DNA of 64,000 bases from Vagococcus allomyrinae (GTDB taxonomy: Bacteria > Bacillota > Bacilli > Lactobacillales > Vagococcaceae). The notes under the pieces are model-generated. The model saw only the letters and a list, made by a program, of their open reading frames with translations, was not told the DNA's origin and did not search any database. Numbering within the stretch: position 1 is the first letter of the stretch; every line of letters begins with the position of its first letter. Position numbers and translations under genes: made by a program. Positions 27,349-34,500 of this stretch are shown here, in pieces. The DNA is taken from the NCBI RefSeq assembly GCF_017829975.1, contig NZ_JAEEGA010000002.1:458033-522032 (forward strand), given 5' to 3'.

Positions 27349-27402
27349 TAACTTATTTATACAGCATCAAACACTTTCATTTAGCGATGCATAAATAAGT
27401 TA
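27349..27402 (+). repeat. Inverted repeat before the second Cys-containing gene
   Basis: TAACTTATTTAT (27349-27360) pairs perfectly with ATAAATAAGTTA (27391-27402); GCATC and GATGC extend the stem inside. The left arm is nearly the reverse complement of the promoter region of paralogue 1 (ATGCTGTATAAATAA). It sits right before the RBS, so it may control expression or result from an inverted duplication. Confidence 0.5.
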
Positions 27403-27423
27403 TATGAAAGCGAGGTGAACATT

Positions 27424-27672
27424 TTGACCTTAAAAGAAATTGAAGATCGAATGAAAGAATACAAATACTATTATACTACCGAGACCTTAGAATCGGGTAG
27501 TGAATATATTATCCATGAAAAGGGGTGCGAACTTTTTACAGATGACATACTTAATCAACGATTAGTCGGTTTTGAAAGAAATGAAACCTCTGCATTAGAG
27601 CATGCTCATAAAAAATTTCCGACTCAATCATTCATACCATGTTACAAATGTTGTAAAAAGGAGAACAAATAA
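27424..27672 (+). CDS. Small Cys-containing protein, paralogue 2
   Basis: An 82-residue protein clearly related to the product at 26892: YYYTTE, then YIIHEKGC, FTDDILNQRLVGFE, ALEHAHK and a terminal CYKCC. Start: TTG at 27424 after GAGGTGAACAT; a GTG at 27415 overlaps the RBS. Function unknown; metal binding is suggested by the conserved Cys/His pattern. It ends just where the regulatory palindrome of A3 begins. Confidence 0.65.
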   Translation: MTLKEIEDRMKEYKYYYTTETLESGSEYIIHEKGCELFTDDILNQRLVGFERNETSALEHAHKKFPTQSFIPCYKCCKKENK

Positions 27673-27721
27673 TTTTCCTATATGAAAATTTCATCTCCAA
27701 AACCAACTAATGTGTTAGATT
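27673..27721 (+). promoter_or_regulatory. Palindrome and promoter of small RNA A3
   Basis: TTTTCCTATATGAAAA (27673-27688) lies 27 bp before TAGATT (27716-27721). The -35 region is again poor. Same arrangement as A2 and A4. Confidence 0.55.
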
Positions 27722-27726
27722 AAATT

Positions 27727-27832
27727 GGCTATCGATTATAACTTACCTTAAATGCACACGATATCTGCAACTCCGTAATTTAATTGGTAGCAATCAGATA
27801 GGCGTTTCCCGTATACTCGCCTATCTGTTTGA
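27727..27832 (+). ncRNA. Candidate small RNA A3 (type A family)
   Basis: GGCTATC (27727-27733) pairs with GGTAGC (27786-27791, with a G-U pair). The loop carries GCAACTCCGTAATTTAATTGG. The terminator arms are CAGATAGGCG (27795-27804) and CGCCTATCTG (27818-27827), loop TTTCCCGTATACT, then TTT. Downstream sequence to about 27900 matches A2. Confidence 0.55.
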
Positions 27833-27919
27833 ATAATCGTTCATTAAAATACCCCTTAATAATCCCGCTGGTTATCCTTCACCTGAAGAATAGCCTATTT
27901 ACTTTGTAAAGAAATAGAC

Positions 27920-27938
27920 AGCTAAAGAATTCTTAGCT
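27920..27938 (-). terminator. Hairpin after DUF3892-like gene 1
   Basis: AGCTAA (27920-27925) and TTAGCT (27933-27938) form a hairpin just after the minus-strand stop codon; the following T-tract is weak. Confidence 0.45.
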
Positions 27939-27952
27939 GCATGCGACTAATA

Positions 27953-28222
27953 TTAAAAATGTGGTAAACTCATCAAGTTATCGTAAACGCCATCATAATT
28001 ACATGAACGGATATAAGAATCTTTATATAATGGGTGTACTGACTCTATATACGTTACATCACTCGTAGAGTTAAAATAATAATATTGACCTCCTATACCT
28101 AAATATTCAATCATTGTTTTGATTGGCCTTGTCTCACCTAATGCTAACAAAACTTCTATAATACTTTCTGTTCCTTGCTTTTCAGTATTCCTTATCCTGA
28201 TATGGGTCACATGTTGAATCAT
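27953..28222 (-). CDS. DUF3892-like small protein 1
   Basis: An 89-residue protein: N terminus THIRIRNTE, middle with LALGETRPIKTMIEYL and an aromatic YYYF stretch, C terminus SYIRS then NLMSLPHF. This matches the look of the DUF3892 family (unknown function). It is a paralogue of the product at 28739. RBS AAGGGGGAGATT precedes the ATG. The promoter is TTTACA, 18 bp, TATAAT, with an inverted repeat AACTTA/TAAGTT in the spacer. Confidence 0.6.
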   Translation of the reverse strand: MIQHVTHIRIRNTEKQGTESIIEVLLALGETRPIKTMIEYLGIGGQYYYFNSTSDVTYIESVHPLYKDSYIRSCNYDGVYDNLMSLPHF

Positions 28223-28241
28223 AAATCTCCCCCTTTTTCAG

Positions 28242-28278
28242 AATATTATATACTAACTTAAAGTAAGTTGTAAATAAC
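28242..28278 (-). promoter_or_regulatory. Promoter and inverted repeat of DUF3892-like gene 1
   Basis: On the minus strand TTTACA and TATAAT are 18 bp apart. AACTTA (28255-28260) and TAAGTT (28264-28269) form an inverted repeat between them, a plausible operator. Confidence 0.5.
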
Positions 28279-28325
28279 TATCACTTTTAAATTGGATATT
28301 TTTATTTTTCATACAATAAGTGAAT

Positions 28326-28374
28326 TTTTCATATATGAAAATATCCATTCGCTAAATCAATTATATGGTATATT
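28326..28374 (+). promoter_or_regulatory. Palindrome and promoter of small RNA A4
   Basis: TTTTCATATATGAAAA (28326-28341, perfect palindrome) lies 27 bp before TATATT (28369-28374). The -35 region CATTCG is poor. Confidence 0.6.
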
Positions 28375-28379
28375 CAAAT

Positions 28380-28483
28380 GGCTATCAATTTCTTCCTACC
28401 TAAAATACACACTATATCTGCAACCCCATAATTAGTTGATAGCAAACAGAAAGACGTTTCCCGTATGCTCGTCTTCCTGTTTG
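28380..28483 (+). ncRNA. Candidate small RNA A4 (type A family)
   Basis: GCTATCAA (28381-28388) pairs perfectly with TTGATAGC (28436-28443). The loop carries GCAACCCCATAATTAGTTG. The terminator arms AAACAGAAAGACG and CGTCTTCCTGTTT (28444-28482) differ from A3 on both sides (GGCG/CGCC to GACG/CGTC), which keeps the pairing. The terminator loop is TTTCCCGTATGCT. Confidence 0.55.
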
Positions 28484-28558
28484 TTACCGAGTTCATATAA
28501 CTATCGTTTTTAACACAAGAAAATAATAAAAATATCGCCATTTCAAACAATATGAGAT

Positions 28559-28655
28559 ATAATTTGATTACTACTATTTCATTGCTTTTGTGAGTATAGT
28601 CAATGTTTTGTAGTAAAAGACAGCCAGAATTTACGCTCCCTGGCTGTTTTTTTGT
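28559..28655 (+). ncRNA. Candidate small RNA B2 with -10 element (type B)
   Basis: TATAAT (28559-28564) is followed by TTACTAC (28569-28575), which pairs with GTAGTAA (28611-28617). A terminator follows: ACAGCCAG (28621-28628) with CTGGCTGT (28641-28648), loop with ACGCTCC, then a T7 run. The -35 is weak. No reading frame of note. Confidence 0.5.
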
Positions 28656-28738
28656 GTTCCGTCATTCTTCCATCTGGTGGTATAACAGACCATCCCAAAA
28701 AGTGAGGCATAATACCAAGAAATGCAAACTTAACTAGA

Positions 28739-29008
28739 TTAAAACGTTGGAAGCAACAAGAGACTGTCTACCTCCTCATAGACAGACTCGGAATAAATAT
28801 AACTGTCTTTATAAATAGGATGGGAGTCTGAAACAAGAAAAAGCTGTCCAAAATGGTCTCGGAAATAAAAATCTATGCCAAGAGAAATATATTCGATTAC
28901 CGTTGAAACTAGAATGATATCTCCGTTGTCTAACAACACTTCATAAATACAGTCTGTACTACTAGTATCAATACCTCTTATTCTAATATTTGTTATAACA
29001 TTATCCAT
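28739..29008 (-). CDS. DUF3892-like small protein 2
   Basis: An 89-residue paralogue of the product at 27953: TNIRIRG, EVLLDNGD, TVIEYIS, then HPIYKDSYIYS and a final LLLLPTF. Family of unknown function. RBS AGGGGTGGGG precedes the ATG. Present as a second diverged copy in the same island, which suggests local duplication followed by divergence. Confidence 0.6.
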   Translation of the reverse strand: MDNVITNIRIRGIDTSSTDCIYEVLLDNGDIILVSTVIEYISLGIDFYFRDHFGQLFLVSDSHPIYKDSYIYSESVYEEVDSLLLLPTF

Positions 29009-29164
29009 TTTTACCCCACCCCTAATTATTTTTTATAACAAAAAAATATCATAACTTAAAAAAAAATAGAAGTAGTTAGCTTGTAAAATAATAAACACAA
29101 ACTTGTTATTTTAACGAAGAATAAGTATTTTCATTTTTAAGTCGATTTTTATAATAATGTGCGA

Positions 29165-29290
29165 TATAATCAAATTGTTACCACTTGTTTTCTTCTTCTA
29201 TATTCAAAGTATATTTTCGAACGATATATAACAAATAGTGGTAACACGCAGACAGCCAAACCGAAACCGTGAGCGGTTTGGTTGTTTTAG
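29165..29290 (+). ncRNA. Candidate small RNA B3 with -10 element (type B)
   Basis: TATAAT (29165-29170) precedes GTTACCAC (29177-29184), which pairs with GTGGTAAC (29238-29245). GACAGCC then leads into a terminator with arms CCAAACCG (29256-29263) and CGGTTTGG (29274-29281) and a T-rich tail that also closes the convergent gene at 29298. TCGATT at 29142-29147 may be the -35. Confidence 0.5.
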
Positions 29291-29297
29291 TGTCTGG

Positions 29298-29459
29298 TTA
29301 TTTCATACTAGGCATTCCTTTGATAAAGTTTTTCGATGCATGATTCAACATTTTGTAAGCTTCACTGAACTTACCTTCTTTATACAACCGCTCAGATTCA
29401 TCCAAATCACTCTTAAACATATTGACTTTGTCCTCATTTGTTAATTTTGTTTGTCTCAT
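29298..29459 (-). CDS. Small hypothetical protein downstream of the lysin
   Basis: A 53-residue charged helical protein with Met start and a good RBS (AGAGGGGGGAATC), 13 bp after the lysin gene and in the same direction. Function unknown. It is the leftmost gene I assign to the prophage. Confidence 0.6.
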   Translation of the reverse strand: MRQTKLTNEDKVNMFKSDLDESERLYKEGKFSEAYKMLNHASKNFIKGMPSMK

Positions 29460-29472
29460 TTGATTCCCCCCT

Positions 29473-30282
29473 CTAAAATGGTAACTTATTAGCGTTGAGC
29501 GCCCTCTGTAGAGCTTTAACCATATCGCTGACAGGACTAATCACGCCATCAACTGTGGTCCCTAAGGCTCGTTGTAGAGCTTTTACGTTCGCTTCTCCAC
29601 ATAATCCATCAATCTTGCCTGTATAGTAACCTTTAGTCGCTAGCCGTTGCTGTAAAGCGAAAATAACATTAGAACCAATCAAGCTAGTATCAAATTGTGC
29701 AGCATAGATGTATTGGTTATACGGTTGTTTATATTGATGGCTGATGATGCCATCCTTACCAGCTGTATTAAATATTTCTTGTAATCGTCTAGCCGTTCCA
29801 TTTCCCCATTGACCATCAATAGCCAACTGACCTTGTTGTGAGCCACCTTCAGGGACTTCTACATTTTCACCTTCACCAATGATACGATAAAACCTATGTG
29901 CTAACTTAGTTCCCATATAAGCATCGTTTGTGTCTGTGGCGATCCCGTTATGAGTGTAAGAGCAATGAGTAAACGATCCATTACTCTTAAATACTCCAGT
30001 ATGCCCTCCTGATCCAATTGAATTACCCGGATCCCCCGAAATGAAAATATCACCTCGTTTGACTTCACTGCGTGAGATTTCTTTGAGCAAAGTTCCGACA
30101 AGGCCGAACAAAGTGTCTGTGTTACCAGGATAGGACACTTTAAGAAAGCCCCCAGCTTCTAACGCATAGAATACGGCACTAGAACAATCGTAAGAGTTTG
30201 GGCCTAAACGCCGTTCCATTGAATAAGAAACACGTCCTTGACGATCATCAAACCATTTGATCATTGCTTCTTTACTGGACAT
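29473..30282 (-). CDS. Phage endolysin (Amidase_5/NlpC-P60-like with peptidoglycan-binding repeats)
   Basis: A 269-residue lysin. The N-terminal domain (about 1-140) has the Cys of YDCSSAVFYAL and the His of GGHTGVF, the catalytic pair of the Amidase_5/NlpC-P60 peptidase group. The C-terminal part (about 150-269) contains two peptidoglycan-binding-like repeats (LAIDGQWGNGTARRLQEIF and YYTGKIDGLCGEANVKALQR). It degrades the host cell wall at the end of the lytic cycle. It has no signal peptide and therefore relies on the holin. Its start overlaps the holin stop. Confidence 0.88.
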   Translation of the reverse strand: MSSKEAMIKWFDDRQGRVSYSMERRLGPNSYDCSSAVFYALEAGGFLKVSYPGNTDTLFGLVGTLLKEISRSEVKRGDIFISGDPGNSIGSGGHTGVFKSNGSFTHCSYTHNGIATDTNDAYMGTKLAHRFYRIIGEGENVEVPEGGSQQGQLAIDGQWGNGTARRLQEIFNTAGKDGIISHQYKQPYNQYIYAAQFDTSLIGSNVIFALQQRLATKGYYTGKIDGLCGEANVKALQRALGTTVDGVISPVSDMVKALQRALNANKLPF

Positions 30283-30836
30283 TATTTATCATCCTTCCTT
30301 AAATCGTAATGAGCGTTAACCGTTTCAGATCCTTCCTTTACTGCTACATCTTCATGTTCCAGTCCTTTATCCTCTACTTTAATCTTCAAGGCCATAACAA
30401 CTTTTTCTAAAAATGGTGGGATCCCCAAGTCCATTCGAACACAATTTTCAAGAATCGATAACGCGTCATTTAAAATAAGCCACACGGCTACTAAAAGACC
30501 AAAGAAAGCGGGATAAGGAAATTGGATCCCTAACTCTGATGCTAGATGAACCACTAAGAAATCAACCGTCATTCCGACAACTACCAGGACACCATACATT
30601 GACTTCTTAAGAATCCCCATAAATCCAATTTTAGACGAAAGCCCTTTTGTCTTATCCTCTGGAAACTTCAACTTTTCATACTTTGCTGCTGCCACTCCTG
30701 AACCATAATCAAAAATCATTTCGATTATCAGAAAGATCAAAACAGGATATAATATTCTTAACTGCGCTGACACAATTGCTCCAAATGTTACCAAAATAAA
30801 TTTCACTCCTCCGCTTACTACATTTTCATTAATCAT
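30282..30836 (-). CDS. Phage holin (holin_4/TcdE-like family)
   Basis: A 184-residue membrane protein with three or four hydrophobic segments and the family-typical core FDYGSGVAAAKYEKL, then GLSSKIGFMGILKKSMYGVL. It makes the membrane lesion that releases the lysin. The C terminus is long and charged. I chose the ATG at 30836 because GGAAGGTATTACG precedes it. Confidence 0.88.
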   Translation of the reverse strand: MINENVVSGGVKFILVTFGAIVSAQLRILYPVLIFLIIEMIFDYGSGVAAAKYEKLKFPEDKTKGLSSKIGFMGILKKSMYGVLVVVGMTVDFLVVHLASELGIQFPYPAFFGLLVAVWLILNDALSILENCVRMDLGIPPFLEKVVMALKIKVEDKGLEHEDVAVKEGSETVNAHYDLRKDDK

Positions 30837-30878
30837 CGTAATACCTTCCTTTCTTTTCAAACAAAAAAATAAAAGAAC

Positions 30879-31121
30879 CTAGTTTCCTAGGCTCTTGCTG
30901 TATTGGTCTTCTAATTCGTACACATGATCCTGAAAATCAGCGATGTCTTTTCGACATTCGACTTTATTTTCATTGTACAATTCTTTGTTTGTAATGTTTT
31001 GAGAAACAGTTGACGCTCCACCGATTTCTTGTGAAATCGTAGCGGACAAGTAGACTGCTTGGATTCCCTCAATTTCTGATGTACCTGTTATCGTGATTGA
31101 GTTAGTTGTTTTTAATGCCAT
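30879..31121 (-). CDS. Small phage protein between tail and lysis genes
   Basis: An 80-residue protein of unknown function. The N-terminal half is Ser/Thr-rich and beta-prone (TNSITITGTSEIEGIQAVYL), the C-terminal half is a charged helix. Start chosen at 31121 after GAGGAGGAAAAATAAG. Position before the holin is typical of small accessory tail-tip or lysis proteins. Confidence 0.65.
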   Translation of the reverse strand: MALKTTNSITITGTSEIEGIQAVYLSATISQEIGGASTVSQNITNKELYNENKVECRKDIADFQDHVYELEDQYSKSLGN

Positions 31122-31122
31122 C

Positions 31123-31581
31123 TTATTTTTCCTCCTCTTTAGCTGGTTCAAATTTCAATGATTCCAGTTGTTCGCACACAGTATCATAAATTGCGGCTTC
31201 TACGCCGCTAAGCTCATCATCCAGCTCATCCAAGGCATTCAGCAACGTTTGCATATGGGATAAAATTTCCGTACAATCAATAGCCACCTCCTCAAGCTCA
31301 TGCTCGTTGATTGCCTTAATGCAATCTTTTCTATCTTGGTCAGTTTCAAAAAGAATAGTTCCAGTGTCATCGACAATCATTTCCCCGTCGTCTTCTCTCA
31401 ACTTGGCGTATTCTTTTTGAATTTCTGTCCGTTGCTCACCCCTCTCAATAAATTTTTCGTTGATTCGATTGCACAATAAAGATCGGGAGCGTGATTTACG
31501 CCCCTTCAGCTTAATTTCTATTAAGAATTTGTGAGTCAGTTCTAGTTCACCATTTTTAAAATTGATAATATGTCCTGCCAT
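31123..31581 (-). CDS. DUF1617-like phage protein
   Basis: A 152-residue acidic, helical protein. The opening (INFKNGELELTHKFLIEIKL) and the position between the tail-tip and lysis genes fit the DUF1617 family of lactococcal and enterococcal phages, function unknown. RBS AAAGGAGAGAATTAAAA precedes the ATG at 31581. Confidence 0.7.
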   Translation of the reverse strand: MAGHIINFKNGELELTHKFLIEIKLKGRKSRSRSLLCNRINEKFIERGEQRTEIQKEYAKLREDDGEMIVDDTGTILFETDQDRKDCIKAINEHELEEVAIDCTEILSHMQTLLNALDELDDELSGVEAAIYDTVCEQLESLKFEPAKEEEK

Positions 31582-31598
31582 TTTTAATTCTCTCCTTT

Positions 31599-34500
31599 TT
31601 ATGTTGAAAAGTTTATGTTTTTCCATGTTGCAACAGTTCCGTCTGTTGTTCGAATGCTAGTAGGTATCTGCACCGCTCCGATGTCTGCTAATTTACGCAC
31701 CACTCTCGCGATATCGGACATCTTAGTATAAGTGTTGTTCTGTACTAAATATAATTCTCGATCACCAAAGAACATTCCAGATTGTCTAGACTCACCCAAC
31801 AATGCCGGATGATATACTGAATTTAGATATGATGTTGTGAATTTTAGAGTTTGAAACGCATTTTTAATACCCAATTCTCTATTCAAATATATTGTCTGAT
31901 CGACATGCATTCCAGGATATTCTGATAACTTACCACGAGGATCCATATACATTAACATAGTATAAGAACTAGCAGTGGAGGTTAACTTGTAACCCCACGA
32001 AATATAAGATCCGGAATACTCCAATTGATTAGATATACCCCTTATCCCTGGTGATGACTCTATGTGAGCCTCACCTATACCTCCTATCTTCAAATTCCCT
32101 TCCCAGAAATCAATACCGTAGTCGCTGATCGCGGCCGCTAAAACACCATTCGTGTAGAAATTCAAAGATGTCGGAGATATTTTGATAGTATTTCCAATAC
32201 TATTTATACCTACCATTATGGCATTGGCTGCTAGTTTATCAGCAGTGATCGACCCCGCCGCAATTCGATTCGCATTTAAATACCCAGATGTAATACTGGA
32301 AGCATCCATATTAATAATTTTGACGTTAGCAGCATTCAACGTCCCTGTAGTAATCTTTTCCGCATTTAAGTTGACAATACTAGCTGCTGGTATAAAAGCT
32401 GATCCTGTAAAAGTAACAGTTGCAGCTGACAGGATTAAACTATTCGTTTGGATCAACGTTTTGCCAGCTTCAAGATTTATCTGACTGATTGTGTCGCCCT
32501 TCTGAACCTTAAGATTAATTTGATCTTGTAATAACGTCAGTTGAGTCTTATCAGCCTTATTATTAGTTAGAGTATTAACCTCTAACGTGATCTGATTACC
32601 TAAATTTGCTATCTGGCCAGTATGCTCATTGGCTAAATTGGTTGTTTGTGTCCATTGATTGGCTAATTGAGTCACTTGGGTCTGATCAGCTTTGTTTGCC
32701 ACAGTTGTTTGAATACCGGCAACTGTTTGTTCTAGTTTTGAAAATTCAGTCTTAGTCGCTAACTCTGATGACGATCTAGACCATGACATTGCTTTATTTC
32801 CCTTAACAAACATCGGGGAGTTTAAGTCAATATAACCTCCACCAGATTTTTGGATTCTTCCGATGAGAACAACTTTAGTACCCGTATTAGTTTCTGTCTG
32901 AGTCCAAGTTATCCAGTATAAGGCCCATATAGGCGTTAATCTTAAAGTGATCCCTCCATCAACTGCCGTTGATGTATTACCTTGAGAAGTGACCGCTTTA
33001 GTAGTAGTATTTGGAGAGTAAAAATGAAATGTTGCGACCCTGTTATTCACTGATGCTCGTGCATAGAAACTCAACGTATACTCCCCTGCAGCGGAAGGTA
33101 TAACAGATGTTCTCGGACTATACATATCTATATAGGGGGATGAACCACCCGTTGCCCCCTCTGGCATCCTCAATATCCTATTTCCATTATAAGTCTCATT
33201 AGGAGGAAGAATTTCTATAGATGGTCCAATAACACCCCCAGTAAAGGTGTCTGTAGCTGAAAGTAAATTTTCACCACCAACTTGGATGTTTGCAACCGTT
33301 GAGGATAATCCATCAGTCGTTAGTTGCAATTGAGTCAGCTGTGTCGTCTGACCGTCTGTCTTAGTTATAAGACCTTCAATCTTGCCGCTCTGGACTATTA
33401 AAGCTCCTTCAGCAGCCGTCACACGGCCAGTTAAAGTATTTACTTCTGATTGATTAGACTTAAGAGCAATGTCGTTTTTATTTTGTGTTATTTGCGTCCC
33501 CTGGCTCGCAACTGTTCCTTGCAACAGATTGAACTGCGTTTGTGACACTTTTTGAGATAATTCTCCGTTAATATTGGTTATCTGCACTTGGACATCTTCT
33601 GGCGATTTATCCCACTGCATAGCTTTATTACCTTTTACCAACATAGGGGAATTAAAATCTACATAACCAGCACCCGCTTTTTGAATTCTTCCGATAATTA
33701 CAGCCTTAGTTCCAGTGTTGGTTTCCGTTTGGGTCCACGTAATCCAATAGTACTGCCATGAAGTACTTAAACGAAGCGTAATACCTCCATCAACTCCAGC
33801 TGAGCTATTCCCTTGAGAGGTAACAGCTCGTGTAGTCGTGTTTGGTGAATAAAAATGAAATGTTGCAATCTGATTCGCATTCTCAGCTCTTGCATAAATG
33901 CTCAATGTATATTGCCCCGCAGCGGATACGTTCACCGTCGTTCTTGGACTATACATGTCTATGTAAGATGCAGTCCCTCCGGTAGCTCCTTTTGGCATTC
34001 GTAAAATTTTATTACCATTATAAGTCTCATTGGGAGGAAGAATTTCTATAGATGGTCCAATAACGCCACCAGAAAAATCACTCGTATTAAGCAATAAGTT
34101 TCGGCTACCGATTTCCATGTTTTCATAAGCATCAAGCGCTGCCTTAGCATCCGCCTTGATTGCTGGCAACTGATTATTAACACTATTAGCAAGTATCTGA
34201 GCTTGATTGGCTTGATCTTTTGCAAAGCCAGCTTCTGATACCGCTTGGATGGCTTTCGCATTTGACTCATCTGCCTTTGACATTGCAGTGTCAGCATCCT
34301 CTTTAGCTTGTTTTGCCTCTTCTTTGGCTTCGTCAATCGCTTCTTGAATTTTAGGATCGGGTTTAGTGCTCATAATAAATTCCCATGTAACGCCATCCCA
34401 AATGTAAAGCTCAACATCGTCTCCATTGGGTTTGTACCATGAGTCACCGACACTTTGAGCCGTCGGCGTATCTGGTCCACGAAAGACCATGTTTTTACCA

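Noticed and set aside
24240-28500. CRISPR array, suggested by recurring elements
   Set aside because: The repeats are about 100 bp, structured, irregularly spaced by 0.6 to 2.3 kb and separated by genes; there are no short repeat-spacer units or cas genes.
24240-28500. Integron-type cassette array with the type A elements as attC sites
   Set aside because: No integron integrase is present, attC core sites are absent, and the elements keep promoter, palindrome spacing and terminator, which points to transcription units.
24240-29300. Type I toxin-antitoxin loci of the Fst/par kind, with the small RNAs as antitoxins
   Set aside because: I searched the opposite strand beside the elements for short hydrophobic peptides with RBS and found only tiny unconvincing frames, such as a 12-codon one near 24,520.
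28650-29300. Left prophage attachment site
   Set aside because: The right end of the prophage is outside the window, so no direct repeat can be paired; the boundary is only inferred from gene content.
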